DNA from: JACMOY01 sp038322575
GTDB taxonomy: Bacteria > Actinomycetota > Actinomycetes > Actinomycetales > Angustibacteraceae
Assembly (NCBI GenBank): GCA_038322575.1
Contig: JBBQGB010000009.1
Location: forward strand, 1 to 64,000
Length of the DNA: 64,000 nt
Reading direction: 5' to 3'
This document shows positions 40,275-48,455 of the stretch, one piece after another. Within the stretch, counting starts at the first letter, position 1. Every line of letters begins with the position of its first letter. The position numbers and the translations under genes are program-made. The notes beneath the pieces were generated by a model. That model had not been told where the DNA came from. It saw nothing but the letters and a program-made list of their open reading frames with translations, and ran no database searches.

Positions 40275-41663
40275 CTAGTCGGACAGCTGCTTCAGGTAGC
40301 GCAACCAGCTCGTGGTGAACTCCTGCTGCGTGGTGCCCAGCACGTCCTGGAACGCCGTGACCAGAGCGGTGTCGGGGTCGCTGCTGTCGTCGGTGGCCGT
40401 CGTCCGGTACAGCCGCACCAGCTTCGCCCGGCCGTAGCGGTCGGCCAGGAGCGAGCAGGCCAGCCACGACGCCGAGTACGACGGTGCGATCGTCGTCGCC
40501 GCGGGGTCGAAGTCCGCATCGGTCGGCAGCCGGGTGAAACCCTCGTCCTGACGCTGCAGCGCGAGCAGGTCGGCGGCGACCGTGCGGCGGGTCAGCCCGA
40601 CCCCCTGGTACCCCACGTAGTCGGCGAACCCCTCGGACAGCCAGATCGGCACCGGAGCCGACGTCGAGGAACGCACCGCCACGTGGGTCATCTCGTGGGT
40701 GAGCACGACCCGCTGCCCGACGTCGCCGAGGCGCGCGAACGCCGACGGGTTGATGACGACGCGGTCGCTGCCCGCGCTGCCGTCGGCGCCGAGCTCGCCG
40801 GTCGTCACCGCGGCGATCTGGTCGAGGCCGTCGGTGCGGGCCAGCAGCCGGCCCATCTCGCCCTCGGTGCGCGGCACCAGGAGCACGGCGCGCCGTGGCC
40901 ATGCGGTGCCCCAGACGCGGCTGACCCGGGCGACGGCCCGGTCGCCGGCGGCGGCGTAGCCGCGCAACGTCGCGGTGTCGGCGGTGCCGAGGGCCAGCAC
41001 CCGGGCGCCGCGGACGACGTGGACGCGGCCGAGGTCCCACGGCTGCACCGCGGTCGGACCGTCGCTGTCGGCCGCGAGGTACCAGCGGTCGCCGCGCCGG
41101 ACGGCGGTGAGGAACTGCTCGCTCTGCGTGGGCGTCCGGTCGAATCCCGTGATCCGGTAGTCCGCGACGACGCGGGCCACCCAGGCCGAGTCGCCGAGCG
41201 CGGACTGGCGGGCCGGCGTCAGCGCGGGGGCCACCCCGGCCAGCTCGAACGACACCTGGCCGAACGGCACGGCGCGCAGGTTCGCGAAGACCCGCGCCTG
41301 CTGGTCGTGGAACGGGGACTGCGGGTCGACGGTCGAGAGCCACGCCGGCTGGTCGCCGGCCAGGATCGCGGCCGCCCGGGTCTGCAGCAGCCCGGTGACG
41401 GCCATCGCGCGCTGCTCGTCGGCGTCCGGCGTCGACCGCAGCGCCGCACCGGACGTCGGCTCCACCGGCACCGCGACCACCGGCCCCGACGGCGTGGTGC
41501 GGGTCGCGCGGCCCACGGCCCCACCGGCGAGCACGGACAGCACGGTCGCGAGCGCCAGGACCCCCACGAGGACGCGTCGGCGCGAGCCCGGGCGGCCGGG
41601 CTGCACCGGGGGCACCTCGTCCGGGGGGTTCACCACCGCATCGTAGGCGCCGCAGCGCCTCAC
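40275..41663 (-). CDS. Membrane-anchored zinc metalloprotease (HExxH, gluzincin type)
   Basis: The 462-residue protein has a short basic cytosolic N terminus, one membrane anchor (about residues 31-50, VLVGVLALATVLSVLAGGAVG) and an exported body. The active site HEMTH is at 323-327 in VVLTHEMTHVAV. The second glutamate is at 344 in WLSEGFADYVGY, the pattern of peptidase MA/gluzincin enzymes. Residues 80-200 form a separate N-terminal domain of unknown role. GTG at 41663 overlaps the stop of the small gene upstream (GTGA, 41660-41663); GTG at 41636 or 41633 are alternatives. The target protein is unknown. Confidence 0.85.
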   Translation of the reverse strand: MRRCGAYDAVVNPPDEVPPVQPGRPGSRRRVLVGVLALATVLSVLAGGAVGRATRTTPSGPVVAVPVEPTSGAALRSTPDADEQRAMAVTGLLQTRAAAILAGDQPAWLSTVDPQSPFHDQQARVFANLRAVPFGQVSFELAGVAPALTPARQSALGDSAWVARVVADYRITGFDRTPTQSEQFLTAVRRGDRWYLAADSDGPTAVQPWDLGRVHVVRGARVLALGTADTATLRGYAAAGDRAVARVSRVWGTAWPRRAVLLVPRTEGEMGRLLARTDGLDQIAAVTTGELGADGSAGSDRVVINPSAFARLGDVGQRVVLTHEMTHVAVRSSTSAPVPIWLSEGFADYVGYQGVGLTRRTVAADLLALQRQDEGFTRLPTDADFDPAATTIAPSYSASWLACSLLADRYGRAKLVRLYRTTATDDSSDPDTALVTAFQDVLGTTQQEFTTSWLRYLKQLSD

Positions 41664-41857
41664 CCCGCCGAGCGACGCAACCGCAGCGGGGGCACCAGAC
41701 CGGTGCGGGCCAGCACCGAGATCGCGGCCTGCTCGCCCGGGTCGAGCTCGACCCCGTCGGGAGCCGCCCCGAGCAGCACCGTCACGATGCAGTCACCACA
41801 GGCCGGTCCCTTGACCTCACAGCTGTCGCAGTCGATCAGCACGACGCACCTCCGCAT
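41660..41857 (-). CDS. Small cysteine-containing protein
   Basis: The 65-residue protein begins MRRCVVLIDCDSCEVKGPACGDCIVTVLLG; its five cysteines suggest metal binding or disulfide chemistry. The second half has GVELDPGEQAAISVLARTGLVPPLRLRR. It resembles a conserved small actinobacterial protein but I cannot name a family. It is coupled to the metalloprotease by a 4-bp overlap. Confidence 0.7.
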   Translation of the reverse strand: MRRCVVLIDCDSCEVKGPACGDCIVTVLLGAAPDGVELDPGEQAAISVLARTGLVPPLRLRRSAG

Positions 41858-41919
41858 GTCCCGGTCGACGCGGTGCCGACCCTGGTGCAGACGCTAGAGA
41901 CGGGGTCCGACAGTCACGG

Positions 41920-43194
41920 TCAGCCGCGGGCGAGCAGCCGCACCAGGGCCGCGCTCGGCACCGGCCGGGCACCGCTGCGCCGCACGCCCTCGGCCACCTC
42001 TCGGTCGCTGGAGACCACGACGACCACCCGCCCCGGCGGCTCGGCGCGCACCAGCCGCCGGATCAGCTCGTCGGCGATCTCGTCCGGCTCGCTGAACAGC
42101 ACGCGCACGCCGCGCACCGACCTCGCGGCCACCCTGGCGTCCTGCGCCGCACCGTCGAACACGCAGGTGACCTCGACGCGGGTGCGGGCGGCCAGCGCGG
42201 CCAGTCCCGTGACGAGCCGCTGCCGCTGGTCGAGCAGGGGCAGCGTGCCGTAGGCGCTCTTGGTCACGTTGTAGCCGTCCACCAGCAGGTGCGCCCGGGG
42301 CAGCATCACCAGCTCGTCCAGCACCGCGGGGTCGTCGTCGCTGCGCGCCCGCGCCGGCGTCGTGGGCGTCCGCGCGTCGAGCTCGCGGGCCACGACGTCC
42401 GCGGGCAGCACGTCCGCGGGGGGCAGCGCCAGCTCGTGCCGCAGCCCGACGGCGGCGTCGACGAGCGTGTCGAGCAGCAGCCGGGCCCGCGAGCCGGCCA
42501 GCGAGCGCCCCTCACGACCCGCTCGCCGAAGGGCCTGCAGCGCGTCGGTGGCAGCAGCCAGGTCGCGCTCGTGCCGGCGCGCCTGCTCGTCGGCCCGTTC
42601 CTGCAGCTCCCGGGCCGCGGCACGCACCTGCTCGGCCTCGGCGAGCGCGTCACGCGCCGTGGCCCGGGCACGGTCGGCGTCCGAGCGGTGCCGCCGCAGC
42701 TCGCGGCGGGCGGTGGCCAGGTCGTCGGTGAGCTGCCGGCCCGCGGCCTCGGCGTCCGTCGCAGCCCGGCGGACGTCGGCCCGCGCCCGCTCCAGGTCGG
42801 CGCGCAACCGCTCGACCTCGGCGCCGTCGGGCACCGGCCGCTCGACCCGGCACCGCTCCAGGACCTGCTCCCAGCCCGGCGGTCGCACCAGGAACGCCAC
42901 CACGGCGACGTCGTCCGGGTCGGCTGCGGCGGGCACGCTGCCGTCGGTGACGGCCGCGACGAGCTCGGGCTCGGCGTCCCGGACGGCGGCAGCCACCCGC
43001 GAGCGGAAGGCACCGTCGCGCTCGAGAGCGGCGGCCAGCGGCCCGGCACCGGCCACGGCCCGGCGTCCCGGCGCGAACTGGCGCACCCGGGCCAGCGACG
43101 TCGGCACCTGACCCTCGGGCAGGGCGCCGAGCACCGTCGCGGCGACGTCCAGGACGCGTCGGCGCGAGGTCGCACCGAGCACCGGATCCGCCAC
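41920..43194 (-). CDS. NYN-domain (YacP-like) predicted RNase
   Basis: The 424-residue protein has a poorly defined N-terminal region (1-130) and a long coiled coil (about 135-240, rich in Ala, Arg and Glu). A C-terminal NYN/PIN-like nuclease domain (about 275-424) shows HLLVDGYNVTKSAYG, TCVFDGAAQD, VVVVSSDREVAEG and VRRSGARPVPSAALVRLL. The acidic residues expected for a metal-dependent RNase are present. GTG at 43194 was chosen; the frame stays open much further but only as antisense of the next gene. TACCCT stands 6 nt upstream. It is divergent from the DEDDh protein. Confidence 0.85.
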   Translation of the reverse strand: MADPVLGATSRRRVLDVAATVLGALPEGQVPTSLARVRQFAPGRRAVAGAGPLAAALERDGAFRSRVAAAVRDAEPELVAAVTDGSVPAAADPDDVAVVAFLVRPPGWEQVLERCRVERPVPDGAEVERLRADLERARADVRRAATDAEAAGRQLTDDLATARRELRRHRSDADRARATARDALAEAEQVRAAARELQERADEQARRHERDLAAATDALQALRRAGREGRSLAGSRARLLLDTLVDAAVGLRHELALPPADVLPADVVARELDARTPTTPARARSDDDPAVLDELVMLPRAHLLVDGYNVTKSAYGTLPLLDQRQRLVTGLAALAARTRVEVTCVFDGAAQDARVAARSVRGVRVLFSEPDEIADELIRRLVRAEPPGRVVVVVSSDREVAEGVRRSGARPVPSAALVRLLARG

Positions 43195-43200
43195 CTGCGC

Positions 43201-43206
43201 AGGGTA
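43201..43206 (-). promoter_or_regulatory. Putative -10 element of the NYN gene
   Basis: TACCCT on the minus strand, 6 nt before the GTG at 43194. Confidence 0.35.
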
Positions 43207-43245
43207 ACCAGGGCGCGCCTGCCGCCCGCTGTCGGTGGCCCGTCC

Positions 43246-43251
43246 TACGTT
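43246..43251 (+). promoter_or_regulatory. Putative -10 element of the DEDDh-GIY-YIG gene
   Basis: TACGTT lies 6 nt before the GTG at 43258. Confidence 0.35.
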
Positions 43252-43257
43252 CGGCGG

Positions 43258-45018
43258 GTGAGATCGGTCCAGGGAACGCTCGACGAGCTCGGCACCCCGC
43301 TGGGTGACGTGACGTTCGTCGTCGTCGACCTCGAGACCACCGGCGGGTCGCCGGCCAGCGCCGCCATCACCGAGATCGGCGCGGTCAAGGTGCGCGCCGG
43401 TCAGGTGCTCGGCGAGCTGCAGACGCTGGTCAACCCGGGAGCGCCGATCCCCGCGTTCATCGCCGTGCTGACCGGCATCACGGACTCGATGGTGCGCACC
43501 GCACCCCGGATCCAGACCGCCCTGCCGGCGTTCCTGGAGTTCGCCCGAGGGTCGGTCCTGGTCGCCCACAACGCCCCCTTCGACATCGGGTTCCTGCGGG
43601 CCGCCGCGACCCAGACCGGCCACGACTGGCCGGGCTTCCAGGTGGTCGACACCGCCCACCTGGCCCGGCAGGTCGTCACCCGCGACGAGGCCCCCAACCG
43701 CAAGCTCAGCACCCTGGCCCGGCTGTTCGGGTCGACGACCACTCCCGACCACCGCGCCCTTACCGACGCGCGCGCCACCGTCGACGTGCTGCACGCCCTG
43801 CTCGAGCGGGTCGGCTCGGTCGGCGTCCACTCCCTCGAGGAGCTCTCGACCTTCAGCTCGCGGGTGTCCACCGCCCAGCGCCGCAAGCGGCACCTGGCCG
43901 AGGGGCTGCCCCACGCGCCGGGCGTCTACCTGTTCCGCGACGCCCGCGACCAGGTCCTGTACGTCGGCACGTCGGTCGACATCGCCACCCGGGTGCGCAC
44001 CTACTTCACCGCCAGCGAGCACCGCACCCGGATGGCCGAGATGGTCGCCCTGGCCGAGCGGGTCGTCCCCGTGGTCTGCCAGACCACGCTCGAGGCGTCG
44101 GTGCGCGAGCTGCGGTTGATCGCCGAGCACAAGCCCCGGTACAACCGCCGCTCGCGCTTCCCCGAGCGGGCCGCCTGGGTCAAGCTCACCGTCGAGGCGT
44201 TCCCCCGGCTGTCGCTGGTGCACGCCGTCCGCGACGACGGGGCCACCTACCTCGGCCCGTTCGGCACCCGACGCGGCGCCGAGCTGGCCGTCGAGGCGCT
44301 GCACGACGCGTTCGCGCTGCGCCAGTGCACCCGCCCGCTCAGCCGCCGCGGCGGGGGCGGGGCCTGCGCCCTGGCCGAGATGGGCCGCTGCAACGCGCCT
44401 TGCACGCAGGGGCCGCTCGCGGCCCCGCTGTACGACGAGATCGTCGCGCGGGCGCGCGCGAGCATGACGGGCGACTGCCGCGCTGCGGTCGGCACGCTGC
44501 ACGCCCGAATCCAGGCCCTGTCCGACGCCGAGCGGTTCGAGCAGGCCAGGGTCGTTCGCGACCGGCTGCTGGCCCTGGTGCGCGCCGCGTCCCGGGTGCA
44601 GCGGCTGGCCGCGATCGCGTCGTGCTCCGAGGTCGTCGCGGCACGCCGACGCCCGGCCGGCGGGTGGGAGGTCGTGCTCGTGCGCCACGGGCGGCTGGCC
44701 GGCACGACGGTCAGCCCGCGGGGCGCCGACCCCTGGCCGTACGTCGACGCGCTGCGGGCCAGCGCCGAGGTGGTCGACCCGCCGGTGCTGCCCCTGCCCG
44801 CGGCGCTGCCGGCCGAGACCGAGAAGGTGCTCGGCTGGCTGGAGTCCGACGGCGTGCGGCTGGTCGCCGTCACCGGGGCCTGGACCTCACCGGTGCACGG
44901 GGCCGGCGGCGAGCGGGCCCGGCTCGAGCCGCTGGCCGAGGGGTTCCACCAGCCGGCGCCGTTCGACGAGCCCACCGGCCGCGGTCTGGTGCACCGCCCC
45001 AGCGCCGTCGCCGGTTAG
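43258..45018 (+). CDS. DEDDh 3'-5' exonuclease fused to a UvrC-like GIY-YIG nuclease
   Basis: The 586-residue protein combines two nuclease modules. Residues 15-190 form a DnaQ-like exonuclease (VVVDLETTGG, VLVAHNAPFDIGFL, HRALTDARATVDVLHALL) with all four acidic residues and the histidine. Residues about 220-300 form a GIY-YIG domain (PGVYLFRDARDQVLYVGTSVDIATRVRTYF) followed by a UvrC-like region with the cysteine cluster CALAEMGRCNAPC. It matches Rv2191 in M. tuberculosis in both architecture and position. A role in DNA repair is likely. GTG at 43258 is chosen over a longer open frame that runs antisense to the NYN gene. The TAG stop is part of a -10-like TAGGCT. Confidence 0.9.
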   Translation: MRSVQGTLDELGTPLGDVTFVVVDLETTGGSPASAAITEIGAVKVRAGQVLGELQTLVNPGAPIPAFIAVLTGITDSMVRTAPRIQTALPAFLEFARGSVLVAHNAPFDIGFLRAAATQTGHDWPGFQVVDTAHLARQVVTRDEAPNRKLSTLARLFGSTTTPDHRALTDARATVDVLHALLERVGSVGVHSLEELSTFSSRVSTAQRRKRHLAEGLPHAPGVYLFRDARDQVLYVGTSVDIATRVRTYFTASEHRTRMAEMVALAERVVPVVCQTTLEASVRELRLIAEHKPRYNRRSRFPERAAWVKLTVEAFPRLSLVHAVRDDGATYLGPFGTRRGAELAVEALHDAFALRQCTRPLSRRGGGGACALAEMGRCNAPCTQGPLAAPLYDEIVARARASMTGDCRAAVGTLHARIQALSDAERFEQARVVRDRLLALVRAASRVQRLAAIASCSEVVAARRRPAGGWEVVLVRHGRLAGTTVSPRGADPWPYVDALRASAEVVDPPVLPLPAALPAETEKVLGWLESDGVRLVAVTGAWTSPVHGAGGERARLEPLAEGFHQPAPFDEPTGRGLVHRPSAVAG

Positions 45019-45021
45019 GCT
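45016..45021 (+). promoter_or_regulatory. Putative -10 element of the RAM-domain gene
   Basis: TAGGCT, 7 nt before the ATG at 45029; its first three bases are the stop codon of the gene before. Confidence 0.45.
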
Positions 45022-45028
45022 CACCCTC

Positions 45029-45310
45029 ATGATCACCGCGATCGTGCTCGTCCAGGCCGAGGTCGACCGCATCCCCGAGGTGGCGGCGGCGATCGCCGAC
45101 CTCGACGGGGTCAGCGAGGTCTACTCGGTCACCGGCGACGTCGACCTGATCGCCATGGTGCGCGTGCGCGAGCACGACGACCTCGCCGTCGTCATCGCCG
45201 ACCGGCTCAACAAGGTCGACGGCATCCGCGGCACGCAGACCCACATCGCGTTCCGGGCGTACAGCAAGCACGACCTCGAGGCGACCTTCTCGCTCGGCTT
45301 CGACGGCTGA
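45029..45310 (+). CDS. Stand-alone Lrp/AsnC ligand-binding (RAM) domain protein
   Basis: The 93-residue protein is just the RAM domain of Lrp/AsnC regulators (ITAIVLVQAEVDRIPEVAAAIADLDGVSEVYSVTGDVDLIAMVRVRE...), without the DNA-binding part. Such proteins bind amino acids and can modulate full-length Lrp proteins or enzymes. It is convergent with trpD, so amino acid sensing for aromatic synthesis is a thought, not a finding. ATG at 45029 with a -10-like hexamer at 7 nt. Confidence 0.88.
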   Translation: MITAIVLVQAEVDRIPEVAAAIADLDGVSEVYSVTGDVDLIAMVRVREHDDLAVVIADRLNKVDGIRGTQTHIAFRAYSKHDLEATFSLGFDG

Positions 45311-45329
45311 TCGGCCCGGCCCGGCCGCA

Positions 45330-46376
45330 TCAGGCGGTGGCGGCCACCCAGCGGTCGAGGGCTGCCGCGGCGCTGCCGGAGTCGACGGCTGCGGCCGCGA
45401 GCGCCAGGGCACCGGCCATCCGCACCTCGAGCTCGCCGTCCGGCACCGCGTCGGCGGCGACCAGCGCGGCGGCGGCGTTGAGCAGGACGGCGTCCCGCAC
45501 CGGGCCGGCGGCTGCGCTCAGCACCTCGCGCACCACCCGGGCGTTGAACGCGGCGTCGCCACCGAGCAGCGCCGACACCGGTGATGCGGCCACCCCCAGC
45601 GAGGCGGGGTCCAACCGCTGCTCGGTGACGGTGCCACCGCGCACGGTCCAGACCTGCGAGGGGCCGCTGGTGGTGAGCTCGTCCAGCCCGTCCTCGCCGC
45701 GGAAGACCAGGGCACTGGTGCCGCGGGCGGCCAGCACGCCCGCGATCAGGGGCGCCATCCGCAGGTCGGCGACGCCGATCGCGGCGGCACCCGGCTGAGC
45801 CGGGTTGGTCAGCGGTCCCAGGAAGTTGAAGACGGTCGGCACCCCGAGCTCGCGACGCGCCTGAGCCGTGTGGCGCATCGCCGGGTGGAAGGCCTGGGCG
45901 AAGCAGAACGTGATCCCGGCGGTGCGGGCGACCTGCGCCACCCGCTCGGGCGTGAGGTCCAGGCGCACGCCCAGCTCCTCGAGGACGTCGGCCGAGCCGC
46001 ACGCGCTGGACGCGGCCCGGTTGCCGTGCTTGACCACGCGCAGGCCCGCTCCGGCCACCACGAGCGCCGCCATGGTCGAGATGTTCACGGTGTTGGCGCG
46101 GTCCCCGCCGGTACCGACGACGTCGACCGTCGGGCCCGGCACCTCGATGCGGACGGCGTGGGCGAGCATCGCCTCGACCAGGCCGGTCAGCTCCTCGACG
46201 GTCTCACCCTTGGCGCGCAGCCCCACGACGAAACCGGCGACCTGCACCGGCGTGCTGTCACCGCTCATGATGCGGTCCATCGCCCAGGCCGTCTCGGTGG
46301 CACGCAGCGACTCGCGGGTCAGCAGTCGGTGCAGCAGACCGGGCCAGGTCGGCGTGGCGTCCGCCACCCCGGTCAC
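45330..46376 (-). CDS. trpD: Anthranilate phosphoribosyltransferase
   Basis: The 348-residue enzyme transfers anthranilate to PRPP in tryptophan synthesis. Features: VDVVGTGGDRANTVNISTMAALVVA (PRPP loop and magnesium site), VKHGNRAASSACGSADVLEELG, FAQAFHPAMRH and FNFLGPLTNPA. Complete length. GTG at 46376 overlaps the stop of the receiver-like gene upstream by 4 bp (GTGA). In M. tuberculosis trpD (Rv2192c) lies at the same place before ctaE. No other trp gene is visible in the window. Confidence 0.95.
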   Translation of the reverse strand: MTGVADATPTWPGLLHRLLTRESLRATETAWAMDRIMSGDSTPVQVAGFVVGLRAKGETVEELTGLVEAMLAHAVRIEVPGPTVDVVGTGGDRANTVNISTMAALVVAGAGLRVVKHGNRAASSACGSADVLEELGVRLDLTPERVAQVARTAGITFCFAQAFHPAMRHTAQARRELGVPTVFNFLGPLTNPAQPGAAAIGVADLRMAPLIAGVLAARGTSALVFRGEDGLDELTTSGPSQVWTVRGGTVTEQRLDPASLGVAASPVSALLGGDAAFNARVVREVLSAAAGPVRDAVLLNAAAALVAADAVPDGELEVRMAGALALAAAAVDSGSAAAALDRWVAATA

Positions 46377-46789
46377 ACCATGACGCTGCGAGCCAGCTCG
46401 GCGACGGCCTGCGCGACGGCGGCCGGGTCGAGCGGGTGCAGCACGGCGTTGTCCGCGAGCGACCACGCGGCCAGCCAGGAGTCCTGCGGCCGGCCGAGCA
46501 GCACCAGCACCGGCGGGCACCGGAAGATCTCGCTCTTGAGCTGGCGGCACAGCCCGAGCCCACCCACCGGCGAGGCCTCGCCGTCCAGGATCACCAGGTC
46601 GATCCCCCCGGCGTCCAGTGCCGTGATGACCGCAGCGGAGGTGGCGCACTCCAGCCACTGCACGCGCGGCACGTCACTGGCCGGTCGCCGACCCACGGCC
46701 ATCCGCACGGTGTCGCGGGTCGTCGCGTCGTGGCTGTAGACCAGCACCATCAGGGTCCGGGCGTCGTCACCGGACTGCGTCGCGCTCAT
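46373..46789 (-). CDS. Receiver-like (pseudo-response-regulator) protein
   Basis: The 138-residue protein has the alternating strand-helix pattern of a response-regulator receiver: TLMVLVYSHDATTRDTVRMAVG, IDLVILDGEASPVGGLGLCRQL, PPVLVLLGRPQDSWLAAWSLADNAVLHPLD. The phospho-acceptor aspartate position is kept (ILDGEA). Of the acidic pair before it only one residue remains (SHD), and the conserved lysine near the end is replaced (HPLD). It is probably a degenerate receiver. Translation is coupled to trpD by a GTGA overlap. Function unknown. Confidence 0.75.
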   Translation of the reverse strand: MSATQSGDDARTLMVLVYSHDATTRDTVRMAVGRRPASDVPRVQWLECATSAAVITALDAGGIDLVILDGEASPVGGLGLCRQLKSEIFRCPPVLVLLGRPQDSWLAAWSLADNAVLHPLDPAAVAQAVAELARSVMV

Positions 46790-46920
46790 CGGGATGTCCT
46801 CACGGGTGCGTCGGGTGAGCCTGGGGCCGCTCGTGCCGCCGCCGATCGTATCGGGCGCGCCCGCGGCCGGGCGGCTCGCCGGCCCGGGGGGTCGCCTGCC
46901 CCCTGAGGTGGCCGTAGGGC

Positions 46921-46926
46921 AATAAT
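46921..46926 (+). promoter_or_regulatory. Putative -10 element of ctaE
   Basis: AATAAT, the most A/T-rich hexamer of the region, lies 6 nt before the GTG at 46933. It would drive ctaE and perhaps qcrCAB. Confidence 0.45.
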
Positions 46927-46932
46927 GGCGCC

Positions 46933-47571
46933 GTGGCCACCGCATCCGCTGTCCAGACCTCCGCTGCGCACGCACCGGTCGCCCGCCCCAACATGGCTTC
47001 GGTCGGCACGATCGTGTGGCTGTCGAGCGAGCTGATGTTCTTCGCCGGGCTGTTCGCCATGTACTTCACGCTGCGGTCGGTGGTGCCCGAGCAGTGGGTC
47101 AGCGGTCCCGAGATGCTCAACGTGCCGTTCAGCACGGCCAACACGCTGGTGCTGGTGGTCAGCTCGGTCTGGTGCCAGCTCGGTGTCTGGAAGGCCGAGC
47201 AGTTCCAGCCGGGACGCACGGGGTCGCTCCTGCAGTTCCGCCTGTGGGGCATGCGCGAGTGGTACACGCTCACCTACGTCTTCGGTGCGATCTTCGTCTC
47301 GGGCCAGATCTTCGAGTACGCCAGCCTGGTCAAGGAGGGGCTGAAGATCAACACCGACGCCTATGGGTCGGTGTTCTACCTCACCACCGGGTTCCACGGC
47401 ATCCACGTCACGGGCGGCCTGATCGCCTTCCTGCTGATCATCGGCCGCTCGTTCGCGACCCGCAGGTTCGGGCACGCCGAGGCCACCGGGGCCGTCGTGA
47501 CCTCCTACTACTGGCACTTCGTCGACGTCGTGTGGATCGCGCTGTTCGCCACGATCTACCTGCTGCAGTGA
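46933..47571 (+). CDS. ctaE: Cytochrome aa3 oxidase subunit III
   Basis: The 212-residue protein has five membrane helices and the subunit III pattern: VGTIVWLSSELMFFAGLFAMYF at the first helix, TGFHGIHVTGGLIAFLLI, and a C-terminal YYWHFVDVVWIALFATIYLLQ. It supports proton pumping and stability of the oxidase core. Directly upstream of qcrCAB, as in mycobacteria (Rv2193), supporting a bcc-aa3 supercomplex. The start is GTG at 46933. Confidence 0.95.
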   Translation: MATASAVQTSAAHAPVARPNMASVGTIVWLSSELMFFAGLFAMYFTLRSVVPEQWVSGPEMLNVPFSTANTLVLVVSSVWCQLGVWKAEQFQPGRTGSLLQFRLWGMREWYTLTYVFGAIFVSGQIFEYASLVKEGLKINTDAYGSVFYLTTGFHGIHVTGGLIAFLLIIGRSFATRRFGHAEATGAVVTSYYWHFVDVVWIALFATIYLLQ

Positions 47572-47653
47572 CGCCGGCGAAGCGTTGCACGGCAAGGGTC
47601 GCCAGCACCCCCCGACCTAGGCTCGAACCACCGAACGAGACAAGGAACCGCAC

Positions 47654-48454
47654 GTGACCGCACTCGCCGCTCGCCGGCGCCACCCACTCGCCCTGGTGGT
47701 GCTGCTCGCGCTCGGCCTCATCGCCACCGGCGCGCTCTACGCAGCACTGGCTCCCAAGCCGGCCGCCGCCGCAACCGCCAGCGGGGACGACGTCGCGGCC
47801 GGCAAGAAGCTGTTCCTGGCCAACTGCGCGACCTGCCACGGCCTGAACGCCCAGGGGTCGGCCACGACCAAGTTCGAGGGCATCGCCGGTCCGAGCCTGA
47901 TCGGTGTCGGCGCCGCCTCGGTCGACTTCCAGGTCGGCACCGGCCGGATGCCGCTCGCCGCGCCCGGGCCGCAGGCCCCGCAGGGCCCAGTCCGCTACAG
48001 CCCCGCCGAGATCAGCCAGCTCGCGGCGTACGTCGCCTCACTGGCACCCGGTCCGGCCATCCCCGGCCCCGAGTTCACCTCGGGCGGCGGCGACGCGGCC
48101 AAGGGCGGCGCCATCTTCCGGGTCAACTGCGCGATGTGCCACAACTACGCGGGTGCCGGTGGCGCGCTGACCCGGGGCAAGTACGCCCCGGCGATCGCCG
48201 ACATCAGCAACGCGCGCATCTACGAGGCCATGCTCAGCGGGCCGCAGGCGATGCCGGTGTTCAACGACGCCAACATCAGCCCCGAGAACAAGCAGGACGT
48301 CATCGCGTACATCACCCAGTCCCAGCAGGACAGCAAGGCCGGCGGCGCCTCGCTCGGCAACCTCGGGCCGGTGACCGAGGGCCTGTTCGCCTGGATCGCC
48401 GGGATCGGCGCGCTGATCGGCTGCGCCGTCTGGCTCGGCGCGAAGGCGGCCTGA
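47654..48454 (+). CDS. qcrC: Diheme cytochrome c subunit of the bcc complex
   Basis: The 266-residue protein has an N-terminal membrane segment (about 9-30), two c-type heme motifs, CATCH (near residue 56) and CAMCH (near 159), and a C-terminal membrane anchor (about 243-262). The two hemes pass electrons from the Rieske protein straight to the aa3 oxidase, with no free cytochrome c. GTG at 47654 follows a short leader with AAGGAAC. The next gene begins one base after the stop. Confidence 0.96.
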   Translation: MTALAARRRHPLALVVLLALGLIATGALYAALAPKPAAAATASGDDVAAGKKLFLANCATCHGLNAQGSATTKFEGIAGPSLIGVGAASVDFQVGTGRMPLAAPGPQAPQGPVRYSPAEISQLAAYVASLAPGPAIPGPEFTSGGGDAAKGGAIFRVNCAMCHNYAGAGGALTRGKYAPAIADISNARIYEAMLSGPQAMPVFNDANISPENKQDVIAYITQSQQDSKAGGASLGNLGPVTEGLFAWIAGIGALIGCAVWLGAKAA

Positions 48455-48455
48455 C

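Noticed and set aside
41920..44688. 922-codon minus-strand frame suggesting one very long NYN protein
   Set aside because: The part beyond 43194 is antisense to the DEDDh-GIY-YIG gene and has no motifs; the NYN protein starts at GTG 43194.
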